From: Streptomyces sp. CA-278952
GTDB lineage: Bacteria > Actinomycetota > Actinomycetes > Streptomycetales > Streptomycetaceae
Reading direction: 5' to 3'
DNA length: 64,000 bases
Assembly (NCBI RefSeq): GCF_028747205.1
Contig: NZ_CP112880.1
Location: forward strand, 7,599,501 to 7,663,500
Below the pieces are notes generated by a model that ran no database searches, had not been told where the DNA came from, and worked only from the letters and a program-made list of their open reading frames with translations. This document shows positions 1 through 9,173 of this stretch, in pieces (the stretch's first letter is position 1; every line of letters starts with the position of its first letter). The translations under genes were made by a program, and so were the position numbers.

Positions 1-148
1 CGGCGCGCGTCTGGAGCTGGCCGTGGGCACGGTGAAAGTGCACGTGAGCGCCGTGCTCAGCAAGCTGGCCCTGCGGGACCGCGTGCAGGCGACGATCTTC
101 GCCTACGAGAGCGGACTGATCCGTCCGGCGGGGATACCGACCGGCTGA
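1..148 (+). CDS. LuxR/NarL-type response regulator, C-terminal fragment
   Basis: Only the last 48 codons are in the window, read from base 2. They encode the DNA-recognition half of a LuxR-type helix-turn-helix: VGTVKVHVSAVLSKL is the recognition helix, followed by the usual L-RDRVQATIFAYESGL closing helix and a short tail to TGA at 146-148. In the family this domain is the C-terminal output of two-component response regulators. The receiver domain and any partner kinase lie outside the window, so the signal cannot be inferred. The domain call is secure; the full architecture is inference. Confidence 0.85.
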   Translation, partial: GARLELAVGTVKVHVSAVLSKLALRDRVQATIFAYESGLIRPAGIPTG

Positions 149-317
149 GGGGCGCCAGTCCGCGGTGACGTGCTGTTCGCGCGGGCCGAGCGACGCGACC
201 AGGAGGCGGGACGGCTGCTCAGCGGTCGGGCGACCGACCTGTAGGCCAGAGGCCCGCCGGTGAGCGCATCGAACGACGACGCAGCGCCCCTCCGCCTTCT
301 GTGGCCGAGCAACTCGA

Positions 318-327
318 GAAACGTTTC
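318..327. promoter_or_regulatory. GAAACGTTTC palindrome in the 149-420 gap
   Basis: A perfect 10-bp palindrome, flanked as CGA-GAAACGTTTC-GC, lies in the 272-bp gap between the response regulator fragment and the stop codon of the permease. It resembles LacI-family half-site pairs. No gene start is close enough for it to control, and no convincing coding sequence is seen in the gap, so it may be a chance site or a remnant. Confidence 0.2.
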
Positions 328-420
328 GCAACGTCGGTCGCCACCGCTCCTGAGGAGCCCCAGGGGGCAGGCACGTCCAGGAGAGGCGCACGGCCGTGGC
401 GAAGACGCTGAGGGCCGAGG

Positions 421-1746
421 TCAAGAGGCCCGTGGCCGCCGAACTGCGGCGATGACGCCCAGGCAGGCGCCCACGGCCAGGACGAGGAGCCCTCTCAGCC
501 ATACGTCACGTTCGATCTGGGTGGCGAGCAGGACGCAGGACGCGGCTCCGAGGACGGGAACGAGGGTCGGCGCCCGGAAGTGGTCCGGAGTCGCCGTGTC
601 GCGGCGCAGTACGAGGAGTGAGGTGTTGACGAGGAAGAAGACCACCAGCAGGAGCAGGACCAGGGTGGAGGCGAGGGTGGTCACGTCGCCGGTCAGCGCG
701 AGGAGCAGGGACAGTGCGGTTGTCGCAGCGATGGCGGCCCAAGGCGTGCGCCGACCGGACAGGACCTTCGTGAGGAAGCGGGGCAGGAGACCGTCCCGCG
801 CCATGCCGTAGGCCAGGCGCGAGGACATGATGCCCGTCAGGAGCGCTCCGTTCGCGACGGCAACCAAGGCGATGGCGCTGAACAGCTCTGGAGGGACTCC
901 GTCGGCCGCCCGGACGACTTCGAGAAGCGGCCCGCTCGATTCCGTCAGCGTTTCGGTCGGTACGGCCACCGTCGCGGCTACGCCGACCAGGGCGTAGACG
1001 ACCCCTGCTGTGACCAGGGCGCCGAAGAGCGCTCGGGGATACGAGCGGCGGGGGTCGCGGGTTTCTTCGGCCACGTTGACGGATGTTTCGAAGCCGACGA
1101 AGGAGTAGTAGGCGAGCACCGCGCCGCTGAGCAGCGCAGCCGCCGGGCCCTGGTGCGCGGTGCCCAGGTCCGCGAGCCTTCCCATGTCTCCGTCGCCGCG
1201 CAGCACGATCCAGGCGCCCAGCCCGATCACCAGCAGGAGACCGCTGACCTCGATGACCGTGGCGATGACGTTGGCCCGGGTCGACTCGCTGATGCCTCGG
1301 GCGTTCAGCAGCGCCAGCGCGGTGAGGAAGACGGTGGTCACCAGTACGACGGGGAGAGAGACGAACTCGGACAGGTAGTCGCCGCCGAACCCCCGGGCGA
1401 GGGCGGCCACCGACACCACTCCGGCGGCCAGCATGCAGAAGCCGGCGAGGAACCCGAGGAAGGGGCCGTAGGCCAAGGTGGCGTAGTGCGAAGCGCCGCC
1501 CGCACGCGGATACTTGGTGACCAGCTCCGCGTAGGACGCCGCCGTCAGGAGGGCCAGACACAGGGCCACGAGCAGGGGGGCCCACACCGCGCCGCCGGAC
1601 TCGGCAGCCACCTGGCCCACCAGGACGTACACGCCCGCCCCGAGGACGTCTCCCAGGATGAAGAAGTAGAGCAACGAGGTGGTCAGAGCCTTCTTGAGCG
1701 GTGCCGGAGAGTCGGAGGCCGGGGGCGTCGTAGGAAGAAGTTTCAC
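421..1746 (-). CDS. APC-family amino acid permease
   Basis: A 441-residue integral membrane protein of the amino acid-polyamine-organocation superfamily. The N-terminus (VKLLPTTPPASDS) is followed by the typical first helix FFILGDVLGAGVYVLVG, with the G-A-G break that binds the substrate backbone. About twelve hydrophobic segments follow, with the conserved stretches FVGFETSVNVAEETRDPRR and YPRAGGASHY. Predicted role: proton-coupled uptake or exchange of an amino acid at the plasma membrane; the substrate is unknown. I chose GTG at 1746 because homologues start just before the first helix. The reading frame stays open to 1941, but that stretch is low-complexity and encodes a tandem DNA repeat. 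It appears monocistronic. Confidence 0.85.
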   Translation of the reverse strand: MKLLPTTPPASDSPAPLKKALTTSLLYFFILGDVLGAGVYVLVGQVAAESGGAVWAPLLVALCLALLTAASYAELVTKYPRAGGASHYATLAYGPFLGFLAGFCMLAAGVVSVAALARGFGGDYLSEFVSLPVVLVTTVFLTALALLNARGISESTRANVIATVIEVSGLLLVIGLGAWIVLRGDGDMGRLADLGTAHQGPAAALLSGAVLAYYSFVGFETSVNVAEETRDPRRSYPRALFGALVTAGVVYALVGVAATVAVPTETLTESSGPLLEVVRAADGVPPELFSAIALVAVANGALLTGIMSSRLAYGMARDGLLPRFLTKVLSGRRTPWAAIAATTALSLLLALTGDVTTLASTLVLLLLVVFFLVNTSLLVLRRDTATPDHFRAPTLVPVLGAASCVLLATQIERDVWLRGLLVLAVGACLGVIAAVRRPRAS

Positions 1747-2286
1747 GCGGCACCATCTACCCGGCCGGCTGCCCAGCAGACGCGGAGTCCCTCTGATGCC
1801 TGCGAATACGGTCGCGTGGGGCGGAAGCGGCCGGGTACGGGAGAGCCTTGTGTTCGACGTATTCGACGTGATCGAGGTAATCGAGGTAATCGAGCATTCG
1901 ACGTAATCGACGAGTGCTGAGACTCGATGGCCGTACGCCACCGCTTGGTCGCACGTCCCGGTACACAGTCCGGCCTGGCCGGTGGTCCGCCGGGAGAAGC
2001 ACCGTCGTCCGGCGTCGCGAGGTCCCGCATGTGCCGGAGCTGGAGGCGCTCGTGGGCCCGGGTGCTCGCCGACTCCGGACCGGGCTTGCCCTCCGGTACT
2101 GCCTGACGTCGGACGGTTCCAGGGCCGGGGAGGGCCGGACCTGCCGTGGCATGCGAACCGGCCTGACCGCCGGGGGCGCCGGCCCGCGCCTCGGGGATCT
2201 CTTCGGCCGCATTGGTCTGGACCGCAGAGGGCTGCCTGCTACCGTCGGCCGTGAAGATCACGGCGACGGCGAAGAGGGGTAGCGCG
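1747..2286. other. 540-bp intergenic region between divergent genes
   Basis: This gap separates the divergently transcribed permease and lactonase genes. Apart from the 9-bp repeat cluster I see no convincing gene. The open frames here have no plausible ribosome site and no family resemblance. It should contain the promoters of both flanking genes. Confidence 0.6.
1853..1914. repeat. Tandem 9-bp repeat cluster (WTCGASGTR units)
   Basis: Seven consecutive units follow the pattern [AT]TCGA[CG]GT[AG]: TTCGACGTA, TTCGACGTG, ATCGAGGTA, ATCGAGGTA, an 8-bp unit ATCGAGCA, TTCGACGTA and ATCGACGAG. They lie about 105 bp upstream of the permease start. The array could be a multi-site operator or a slippage-prone simple repeat. 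The antisense reading gives ITSITSITS, which is an artefact of the repeat and not protein. Confidence 0.75.
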
Positions 2287-3342
2287 ATGATCGGGAACAG
2301 CGCCGGGCAGGCATTCATGGGGTCGTTCACCTCGGCGGGCGGGCGCGGGATCACCGCCGCCGCCGTGGACCGGGATACCGGTGCGCTGACGGTGCTGGGG
2401 TCCACGGACGCCGTGCCGGACCCCTCGTTCCTCACGGTCGGCCCGGGCGGCACGGCCCTGTACGCGGTCGGCGAGAGCGCCCCGGGCGTCGCCGCCGCCT
2501 TCGCCCTCGACGGCGACGTGCCGACTCTCCTGGGTCCCGTCCGCGCCGTCGACGGCGACGCGCCCACCCACCTCGCGCTCGCCGCGAACCACCTGGTCAC
2601 GGCCAACTACACCTCCGGCGGTGTCACAGCCCTGCCGGTTCTCGCCGACGGCTCGCTCGGAGCGGCGGTCTCGGTGCTCCAGCACGAGGGCAACGGCCCC
2701 GACAGCGGCCGACAGGAGGCCCCGCACGCCCACCAGGTGCTCGTCGACCCCTCGGGGAACTGGGTGGTCAGCGTGGACCTCGGCACCGACTCGGTACGCG
2801 TCTGCGCCCTGGACCCCGCCACCGGCGCCCTGCGCCTGCACAGCGAGACCGCCCTGCGCCCCGGCACCGGTCCGCGCCATCTGGCCTTCCACCCCTCGGG
2901 CTCGCTCGCCTACGTCCTGGGCGAGCTGGAGCCGACGCTCACCGTGTGCCGCTGGGACGCGGCTGCGGGCCGTCTCGACGTGCTCGGCGAGACACCGGTG
3001 CTGCCCGAGCACGAGGCGGCCGACGACGCGGCGCGCACCTACCCGTCCGAGGTGGTCGTCGCGCACGACGGGCGCTTCCTCTGGACCGCCAACCGGGGCC
3101 ACGACAGCATCTCCGTGCTCACCCTCGACGAGAGCGGCGAGAAGGCGGCTTTGGTGGCCACCGTCGGCTGCGGCGGCCGCTGGCCGCGCGACCTCACCCT
3201 CGACCCGAGCGGCCAGTGGCTGTACGCGGCCAATGAGCACTCCGGAAACGTCAGCTGGTTCGCCGTGGACGCCGAGACGGGCGTCCCACGGCACGCGGGC
3301 TCCGTCGAGGTTCCCGCGGTCTCCTGCGTCGTCCTCGTCTGA
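2287..3342 (+). CDS. Lactonase family beta-propeller protein (6-phosphogluconolactonase-like)
   Basis: A 351-residue protein of the seven-bladed propeller lactonase family (YbhE/Pgl type). Blade motifs are visible: AFMGSFTS-GGRGI at the start, then THLALAANHLVTANYTSGGV, HAHQVLVDPSGNWVVSVDLG, GPRHLAFHPSGSLAYVLGEL, RDLTLDPSGQWLYAANE. Family members hydrolyse 6-phosphogluconolactone or related sugar lactones in the cytosol; the substrate here is unproven. There is no signal peptide. ATG 2287 is preceded by GAGGGG at about -10; an in-frame upstream start at 2212 lacks such a site. It converges on the CbiX-like gene, with a strong hairpin between them. Confidence 0.8.
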   Translation: MIGNSAGQAFMGSFTSAGGRGITAAAVDRDTGALTVLGSTDAVPDPSFLTVGPGGTALYAVGESAPGVAAAFALDGDVPTLLGPVRAVDGDAPTHLALAANHLVTANYTSGGVTALPVLADGSLGAAVSVLQHEGNGPDSGRQEAPHAHQVLVDPSGNWVVSVDLGTDSVRVCALDPATGALRLHSETALRPGTGPRHLAFHPSGSLAYVLGELEPTLTVCRWDAAAGRLDVLGETPVLPEHEAADDAARTYPSEVVVAHDGRFLWTANRGHDSISVLTLDESGEKAALVATVGCGGRWPRDLTLDPSGQWLYAANEHSGNVSWFAVDAETGVPRHAGSVEVPAVSCVVLV

Positions 3343-3439
3343 CAGCGGCCGCCCCCGGACGGTCGCGGCCGACGGCGACCGCCTCCGGACGGCGCATCCG
3401 ACAGCGGCTGCCCCGGGCACGTTGCCGACACCGGCCGCC

Positions 3440-3502
3440 CCGGACAGCGCGGCGGGCCCGGACCGGAGATCTCCTCCCGTCCAGGCCCGCCGCGCTGTCC
3501 GG
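3440..3502. terminator. Bidirectional hairpin terminator, 19-bp perfect stem
   Basis: CCGGACAGCGCGGCGGGCC at 3440-3458 pairs perfectly with 3484-3502 across a 25-nt loop. It lies between the convergent ends of the lactonase (3342) and the CbiX-like gene (3539), where a shared terminator is expected. No U-tract follows, as is usual in Streptomyces. Confidence 0.75.
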
Positions 3503-3538
3503 CTTCCCGAGCCGCCACCCCACGGCGACGGCGTCCGG

Positions 3539-4462
3539 TCAGTGAGCCCGAGCCCCCTGCGGAGTCGCCGGCGTGATGCCCAGCGTCGTGGCGTACAGGG
3601 ACAGCACGAGCTTGCCGATCGCAGGGTAGGCGCCCAGCGGCTCGGCCGTCGCACAGCCCGCCTCCTTCGCGGCGGCGTCCAGCAGGCCGAGGTCGACCTC
3701 CGGGCCCACCAGGTACGGCGCCAGCGCCAGCTGCGCCGAGCCGGAGCCCTGCAGCTGCTCCGCGATCGAGGCGACCGAGCCCTCCACGTCCAGCGCGGCG
3801 GCCATCACCGGCACGGCGAGCCGGGCGGCCAGCAGCATGCCGGTGATCCCGGCGGCCCGCACGGCCTCCTCGCCACCCACGGTGACCAGCACGATGCCGT
3901 CGGCGGCGGTGGCCACGGTGAACAGCCTGGCGCGGTCGGCGCGCGCCAGCCCGGCCTCCGACAGCCGTACGTGCAGGGCCTCGGCGAGCAGCGGGTGCGG
4001 ACCGAGGACATCCGTCAGCTCGGCCTGCGTACCGCTGTCCATCACGGCCTGCCGTATCCGCCGGATCAGCGCGCTGTCGGGACCCGCGAGCAGCGGGACC
4101 ACGACGGCGGGCGGACCCGCGGGCTCGGCGACCTCACGGCCGACGGCGACGGCCTGCTCGAAGCGCGCGACGCGCTCGGCGGCGGTATGGGCGAGAACGG
4201 TGGCGAGGGTCGGGTACTCGGCGTCGTCGCCGTCGAGGTAGCCGATCCGGGCGTTGAGGCCGGGCAGCTCGGAACGGGCGATGCTGATCACCTCTTCGGC
4301 CAGGCTGCGCGTGGCCGAAGAGGGGGTACCGGGAACGGCGAGAACGAGCGCGGCAGCGCCCTCGGGTGCGACCACGGGCTCCGGGCGGCGGTGCCGTCCG
4401 GACTGGCGAGGTCGCGGCATTCGTACAGGCAGGCCGGAAGCGGGCCCAGTGGGGGTGCTCAT
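3539..4462 (-). CDS. CbiX/sirohydrochlorin chelatase-like protein, degenerate active site
   Basis: A 307-residue protein with the duplicated CbiX fold layout. The N-terminal half reads ALVLAVPGTPSSATRSLAEEV then LNARIGYLDGDDAEYPTLAT; the second element reads AVVVPLLAGPDSALIRRI then LTDVLGPHPLLAEAL. In active family members the corresponding positions read HGS and G-x-H, and those histidines hold the metal. Here both are replaced (PGT and GPD), so ferro- or cobalt-chelatase activity looks unlikely, although the fold is retained. Start ATG 4462 was chosen because the frame upstream is low-quality arginine/proline-rich sequence. The family call is fairly sure; loss of activity is inference. Confidence 0.65.
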   Translation of the reverse strand: MSTPTGPASGLPVRMPRPRQSGRHRRPEPVVAPEGAAALVLAVPGTPSSATRSLAEEVISIARSELPGLNARIGYLDGDDAEYPTLATVLAHTAAERVARFEQAVAVGREVAEPAGPPAVVVPLLAGPDSALIRRIRQAVMDSGTQAELTDVLGPHPLLAEALHVRLSEAGLARADRARLFTVATAADGIVLVTVGGEEAVRAAGITGMLLAARLAVPVMAAALDVEGSVASIAEQLQGSGSAQLALAPYLVGPEVDLGLLDAAAKEAGCATAEPLGAYPAIGKLVLSLYATTLGITPATPQGARAH

Positions 4463-4626
4463 GGCGCCGCATGCTACTGGTTTTGCCTGCCCCTCTGTTC
4501 GGGGAGGGTCCGGTCGAGCGTTAACTATCCGCTTATGTCCGATGAGTGACGTACTGCCGGAGTGTCCCTGTCTGTCGGGTCGTCGTTCCGTCGGCCTCCG
4601 TCCGGCTCCTCCTTCGTCGCCGACCG

Positions 4627-5730
4627 TCACCCCGTGCGGGGCTCGTCGCGCACCGTCGTCCCGCCGCGCTGTCCGCTCCCGTGCTCCTGGGGCACGAACA
4701 ACATCGTCGGATGGAGCGGCAGGCGCAGATCCCCGGCAGCCAGGGCTCGTGCGATCCGGAGTGCGCCGGTCAGCGGATCGCCCGCCGCCGAGGTCACCCG
4801 GGCCCCCGGCAACAGCCGTGTCAGCTCCTCGCGCAGAGGTGCGATCAGAGGCTCGCCCATCTTGAACAAGCCACCCGTCAGAGCCACTTCACCGCCCTCA
4901 CCGCCCTCGCCGTCCGTCCCGGCGGACGTCGGGCACACAGCCGCCGCCGCCTCGGCGATATGACCGGCGGCCTGCCGGAGAATGTGGGCGGCCACCGGAT
5001 CCGCTCCGGCGCACGCCGCCACCTCCGGGGCGAACGAGGCCAGCACGGCCGGCCGGTCGGAGCGCGGATAGAGCAGCCCGGGCAGCGCCTCGGCCGGTCC
5101 GAACACGGCCCGCACCCGGTCCAGCAGGGCGGGGGAGCCGCCACGCCGCCCGTCGTGGGCCCGCATCGCCGCGTCCAGCCCGGCACGGCCGATCCACGCA
5201 CCGCCGCCGCTGTCACCCAGAAGATGACCCCACCCGTCGGCCCTGTGCCACTCCATCAGGTCCGTACCGAGGGCGATCATGCCCGTGCCTCCCGCGACGA
5301 CCGCCCCCGGGCGCTGGCCCACCGCGCCCGCGTAGGCGGTCACCGCGTCGGCGGCCAGCGCCAGCCGGCGTACTCCCAGCGCCTCCGCGAGCGCGCCGGG
5401 CAGCTCCGACCGCAACCGATCGCCGAGCGTGGCCATGCCGGCGGCCCCGATCGCCACCGCCGCGATCTCACCCGCCGGGGCGCTACCGGTCGCGGAGGCG
5501 GACGCCCGGCCCAGCAACTCCCGGGCCGCGGGCAGCAGCTGCTCCAGCAGATGCCCGGCGTCGATGCCGCCGGGCCCCGTCCGCACCGGCTCCGCGCAGA
5601 GCGTCGTCGCCAGCGGCCCCGGCAGCTCCACCCGGCCGAGCGCCACCCGCAGACCGGAGCCGCCGGAGTCCACCCCGAGGACGTACGCGCCGGGTCCGGC
5701 CGCGCCGGGCGCCGCCGGAGGACGGGTCAC
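4627..5730 (-). CDS. BadF/BadG-type ATPase, N-acetylglucosamine kinase-like
   Basis: A 367-residue sugar kinase of the ASKHA fold. Phosphate-binding motifs are clear: [16 protein letters not shown] near the N-terminus, [27 protein letters not shown], and the adenosine motif [14 protein letters not shown] near the C-terminus. Family members phosphorylate N-acetylglucosamine or similar amino sugars in the cytosol, for example during cell-wall recycling. The GTG start at 5730 overlaps the uracil-DNA glycosylase stop in a GTGA motif (5727-5730), so the two genes are probably co-transcribed and translationally coupled, despite no obvious functional link. The substrate is not proven. Confidence 0.75.
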   Translation of the reverse strand: MTRPPAAPGAAGPGAYVLGVDSGGSGLRVALGRVELPGPLATTLCAEPVRTGPGGIDAGHLLEQLLPAARELLGRASASATGSAPAGEIAAVAIGAAGMATLGDRLRSELPGALAEALGVRRLALAADAVTAYAGAVGQRPGAVVAGGTGMIALGTDLMEWHRADGWGHLLGDSGGGAWIGRAGLDAAMRAHDGRRGGSPALLDRVRAVFGPAEALPGLLYPRSDRPAVLASFAPEVAACAGADPVAAHILRQAAGHIAEAAAAVCPTSAGTDGEGGEGGEVALTGGLFKMGEPLIAPLREELTRLLPGARVTSAAGDPLTGALRIARALAAGDLRLPLHPTMLFVPQEHGSGQRGGTTVRDEPRTG

Positions 5731-6404
5731 GGAAGCCGCCAGTCCACAGGCTGCGCCCCCTGGCGCTCCAGCAGTTCGTTGACGCGGCTGAACGGCCGCG
5801 AGCCGAAGAAGCCCCGGTCCGCGGACATGGGGGAGGGGTGCGAGGACTCGATCGCGGGGAAGTCGCCCAACTGCGGGCGCAGATTGCGGGCATCGCGCCC
5901 CCACAGGACCGACACCAGCGGCGTGCCCCGGGCGACCAGCGCCTTGATTGCCTGCTCGGTCACCTCTTCCCAGCCCTTGCCCCGGTGGGCGGCGGGCCGC
6001 CGCGGCGCGGTGGTCAGCGCCCTGTTGAGCAGCAGCACCCCCTGCCGCGTCCACGGCGTGAGATCGCCGTTGGACGGCCTGGGCAGCCCCAGGTCCGCGT
6101 GCAGCTCCCGGAAGATGTTCTCCAGGCTGCCCGGCAGCGGCCGGACGTCGGGGGCCACCGCGAAGCTCAGCCCGATCGCGTGTCCCGGGGTGGGATACGG
6201 GTCCTGGCCGACGACCAGCACCCTCACCTCCTCGAACGGCTGCTGGAACGCCCGCAGTACATGCGCCCCGGAGGGCAGGTACGTGCGTCCCTCGGCGATC
6301 TCCGCGCGGAGGAAGTCGCCCATAGCGGCGACGCGTTCGGCGACGGGTTCGAGGGCGTCCGCCCACCCCGGCTCGATGATCTCTTTCAACGGTCTTGCTG
6401 CCAC
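5727..6404 (-). CDS. ung: Uracil-DNA glycosylase
   Basis: A 225-residue family 1 uracil-DNA glycosylase, which removes uracil from DNA and starts base-excision repair. Motif A is [20 protein letters not shown], with the water-activating Asp at residue 68. Motif B is [20 protein letters not shown], with the catalytic His that precedes the Leu/Arg intercalation loop. The middle carries [13 protein letters not shown] and [10 protein letters not shown], both diagnostic. Length fits the family (about 225 residues). GTG 6404 was chosen because homologues start with AARPLKEI; the extension upstream is arginine-rich junk. It is the first gene of a two-gene unit with the kinase. Confidence 0.95.
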   Translation of the reverse strand: MAARPLKEIIEPGWADALEPVAERVAAMGDFLRAEIAEGRTYLPSGAHVLRAFQQPFEEVRVLVVGQDPYPTPGHAIGLSFAVAPDVRPLPGSLENIFRELHADLGLPRPSNGDLTPWTRQGVLLLNRALTTAPRRPAAHRGKGWEEVTEQAIKALVARGTPLVSVLWGRDARNLRPQLGDFPAIESSHPSPMSADRGFFGSRPFSRVNELLERQGAQPVDWRLP

Positions 6405-6448
6405 GGCCCGCACTCTACTGCTGATACGACCACTCCGATCAACTGCCG

Positions 6449-7534
6449 TCAGCCGAGCGCCACCGCCCGCACGCACAGGACGTCCGGCAGATGCGACGCG
6501 AGCTGCCGCCAGCTGTCCCCGTCGTCCGCGCTGGCGTACAACTCGCCGTTGCGGTTGCCGAAGTAGACCCCGGCGGGATCCGCGTCGTCGGTGCACAGCG
6601 CGTCCCGCAGCACCGTGCCGTAGTGCGCCCCGTCCGGCAGGCCCTTGGTGAGCGGCTCCCAGGTGCGCCCCGCGTCGCTCGTGCGGAACACCCGGCAGCG
6701 GTGCTCCGCCGGGACCCGGTCGGCGTCGGCGTTGATCGGGAAGACGTACGCCGTGTCACCGCGGTGCGGGTGCGCGACGGCGGCGAACCCGAAGTCGGAG
6801 GGCAGGCCCGCGCCGATGTCGCTCCAGTGGTCGCCGGAGTCGTCGCTGCGGAAGACCCCCCAGTGGTTCTGCAGATAGAGCCGGTCCGGGTCGGCTGCGT
6901 CCCGGGTGACCTTGTGGACGCACTGGCCGAACTCCGGGTCCGGATCCGGGAGGAACACCGCGGAGACGCCCTTGTTCGACGGGGCCCAGCTCGCGCCGCC
7001 GTCCTTGGTCCGGAACACTCCGGCCGTCGACACGGCGACGGTCACGGCCTTGGCGTCCCGGGGGTCGGTCAGGACGGTGTGGAGCCCCTCGCCGCCGCCG
7101 CCCGGCTCCCACCGGGAGCGGGTCGGGTGCTCCCAGAGCGGACGGACCAGCTCGAACGACTCGCCCCGGTCCTCGGAACGGAACAGCGCGGCCGGCTCCG
7201 TGCCCGCGTAGACCACATCCGGCGCCTCGGGGCCTGCCGGGTGCAACTGCCAGACGCGCTCCAGCGACGCCCCGGTGGATTTGGGGAACTTCACCGCCGG
7301 CTGCCGGGGCTCGGTCCAGGTCTCGCCCAGGTCGTCGGAGTGGAAGACGGACGGCCCCCAGTGCGCGCTGTCCCCGCCGACCAGGATCCGCGGGGTCTCC
7401 CCCCGGGTGTCCACGGCGACCGAGTAGATCGCCTGCGCGTTGAAGTGCGGGCCCGTGATCTCCCAGGTCCCGCCGCGTCTGCGGCCGATGAAGAGACCCT
7501 TGCGGGTGCCTGCGGTGAGCAATACGTCGGTCAT
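6449..7534 (-). CDS. BNR/sortilin-type beta-propeller protein
   Basis: A 361-residue protein made of repeated BNR/Asp-box blades: [55 protein letters not shown] and [11 protein letters not shown]. It begins [22 protein letters not shown], with no signal peptide, so it is probably cytosolic. Such proteins are often annotated as exo-alpha-sialidase-like, but the sialidase arginine triad cannot be recognised, so no enzymatic activity should be assumed. Start ATG 7534 follows a GGAGG-like stretch. It lies alone between ung and the divergent cupin gene. Confidence 0.75.
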   Translation of the reverse strand: MTDVLLTAGTRKGLFIGRRRGGTWEITGPHFNAQAIYSVAVDTRGETPRILVGGDSAHWGPSVFHSDDLGETWTEPRQPAVKFPKSTGASLERVWQLHPAGPEAPDVVYAGTEPAALFRSEDRGESFELVRPLWEHPTRSRWEPGGGGEGLHTVLTDPRDAKAVTVAVSTAGVFRTKDGGASWAPSNKGVSAVFLPDPDPEFGQCVHKVTRDAADPDRLYLQNHWGVFRSDDSGDHWSDIGAGLPSDFGFAAVAHPHRGDTAYVFPINADADRVPAEHRCRVFRTSDAGRTWEPLTKGLPDGAHYGTVLRDALCTDDADPAGVYFGNRNGELYASADDGDSWRQLASHLPDVLCVRAVALG

Positions 7535-7707
7535 GGTCCTGGACCTCCCGAAACGCCGTTGTGCCGGAACAGTGACAGTCTGCACCCGGCCACTGACAGC
7601 GGCCCGCGCACACGCCAGCGGCCCCGGTCGGTCGGCGTGCCCGCCGCCGGGGCGCGTGCGGGGCCCTTGACCGGCGTCGGGCGACGCCCCTAGCGTTCAG
7701 CTCCCGT

Positions 7708-7720
7708 GGAAAGCGCTTGC
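7708..7720. promoter_or_regulatory. LacI-type operator-like site GGAAAGCGCTTGC
   Basis: GGAAAGCGCTTGC shares the AAGCGCTT core seen in LacI-family operators and in the xyloglucan locus of this window, but its outer bases differ. It lies about 80 bp upstream of the cupin gene and about 175 bp from the divergent BNR gene. Binding by a LacI-family regulator is inferred from pattern only. Confidence 0.35.
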
Positions 7721-7796
7721 TCAGCAATCGGCGCGGCGCGTCCCCGCTTGCCCGCGCGGCCACGCGGGGACGCGCCGCCGAGACCCAGGAGTCCCC

Positions 7797-8513
7797 GTGG
7801 TGACCTTCGAAGGACTGCCCGGCGCCGTCGCCGTCTCGCACCTGAGCGTCTACGACTGGCCCGCCGCCGACGGGCTGCGCGGAGGCACCCCGCATCTGCA
7901 CCTGACCTGCTCGGAGGGGTACGTCGTGGTCGGCGGCAGCGGTTCCGTGCAGACCCTCACGGCCTCCGCATTCCAGGAGACCCCGCTGACACCGGGCGCG
8001 CTCGTGTGGTTCACGCCGGGCGCCGTGCACCGCCTGGTCAACGACGACGGGCTGCGCGTCATCGTGCTCATGCAGAACAGCGGGCTGCCCGAGGCCGGCG
8101 ACGCCGTGCTCACCCTGCCGCCCCGCTGTCTCGCGGACCCGGACGTCTACAGCGTGGCGGCGACGCTGCCCGGGGACGCCGCGGAGGACGTGCAGGAACG
8201 GGCCGCGCGGGCCCGGCGCGACCTTGCCGTGGAGGGGTTCCTCGTCCTGCGCGAAGCCGTGGAGGGCGGCGACCCGGAGCCGCTGGCCGCATTCCACCGC
8301 GCCGCCGCCGCGCTCGTCCGTCCCCGGACGCCCGAGTGGCGCAGCCGCTGGGAGAAGGGGGCCGCCACGGCCGCCGCCGCCACCGCCGCCCAGCTCGACG
8401 CGCTGGACCGGGGCGAGGCCGGCCACCTCGCCGACGCCCGCGTCCGCGCCGAACGGCCCTCGGCGCGCGGCAGATTCGGCATGTGCGGCCGCCTGGACGT
8501 CTACCGGACCTGA
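7797..8513 (+). CDS. Cupin-domain protein
   Basis: A 238-residue protein (237 if the second of two adjacent GTG codons at 7800 is used). The N-terminal half is a cupin barrel: HLHLTCSEGYVVVGGSGSVQ gives the histidine/glutamate metal ligands, and LTPGALVWFTPGAVHRLVN gives the second cupin motif with its histidine. The C-terminal half is helical and alanine-rich (RAARARRDLAVEGFLVLREAVEGGD) and ends RGRFGMCGRLDVYRT. Cupins range from isomerases and dioxygenases to sensors, so the reaction is unknown. A LacI-type operator-like site upstream suggests sugar-linked control. Confidence 0.65.
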   Translation: MVTFEGLPGAVAVSHLSVYDWPAADGLRGGTPHLHLTCSEGYVVVGGSGSVQTLTASAFQETPLTPGALVWFTPGAVHRLVNDDGLRVIVLMQNSGLPEAGDAVLTLPPRCLADPDVYSVAATLPGDAAEDVQERAARARRDLAVEGFLVLREAVEGGDPEPLAAFHRAAAALVRPRTPEWRSRWEKGAATAAAATAAQLDALDRGEAGHLADARVRAERPSARGRFGMCGRLDVYRT

Positions 8514-8655
8514 GCACCGCCCCGCAGCCGTCCCGCCCGGCACACACCACGCCCCCGCCCCGCCTCCGGGTGCTGACATGCTGACGCCGTCCGGACGAAG
8601 GCCCGGACGGCGGCTCCCGGCCACGGCCGGGCACAGGGACACCGAGGAGACGACG

Positions 8656-9084
8656 ATGGGCAGCGGGATCACGGACGCCGACGGCCACCCGGTGCCGGTC
8701 ATGGTCACCGCGGGCGAGCCCGCGCCGGTCGCGGTCACCGCCGGCGAGCCCGGCCCCCGCGTCTCCGTCCGGCTCTCGCCCCCGACCGGCGAGCTCGTCT
8801 GGTCCTGCACCCCGGGGGCGGCCCGCGAGCTGGCCGCCGTACTCCTCCGAGCGGCCGAGGAGGCCGAGAACGCGCCGGGGGAGCGTCCCGTCACGGTCGA
8901 GGCGAGCGCGCTGCGCCGCGGCGATGTGCGCGACGGCGACCGGTCCATGACCGTGGAGAGCGCCCGGACCGACGGCTCCACGGTCCACGTCACCTGGAAG
9001 TCCGGGGCCGGCCGCAGCTGGACCCAGGCGTACGCCGCCGATACCGCCATCACTCTCAAGCGGCGACTTTCCGGCGGACGTTGA
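8656..9084 (+). CDS. Hypothetical protein
   Basis: A 142-residue soluble protein of no family I recognise. Residues 15-32 hold two near-identical segments (VMVTAGEPAPVAVTAGEPG). The rest alternates strand-like and helical stretches (VSVRLSPPTGELVWSCTPG, AARELAAVLLRAAEEAEN) and ends with a basic tail. ATG 8656 is preceded by GAGGAG at a good distance, and codon use matches its neighbours, so I take it as real. The gap before the next gene is 89 bp. Confidence 0.6.
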   Translation: MGSGITDADGHPVPVMVTAGEPAPVAVTAGEPGPRVSVRLSPPTGELVWSCTPGAARELAAVLLRAAEEAENAPGERPVTVEASALRRGDVRDGDRSMTVESARTDGSTVHVTWKSGAGRSWTQAYAADTAITLKRRLSGGR

Positions 9085-9173
9085 CGCTCCCGCCCCAGCC
9101 CTGCCCCGCCCGGCCCCTCGCACGCCCCCCGACCGGCCGCGGCCGGTGCGCCGCGTCGGTAGGGTGGCCCGTG

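Noticed and set aside
318..327. GAAACGTTTC as a working operator
   Set aside because: No gene start lies in a position to be controlled by it; kept only as a low-confidence site.
1747..1941. N-terminal extension of the APC permease with an ITSITSITS repeat
   Set aside because: The extension is a translation of the 9-bp DNA repeats and of arginine/proline-rich sequence; the family starts right before the first membrane helix, so GTG 1746 is preferred.
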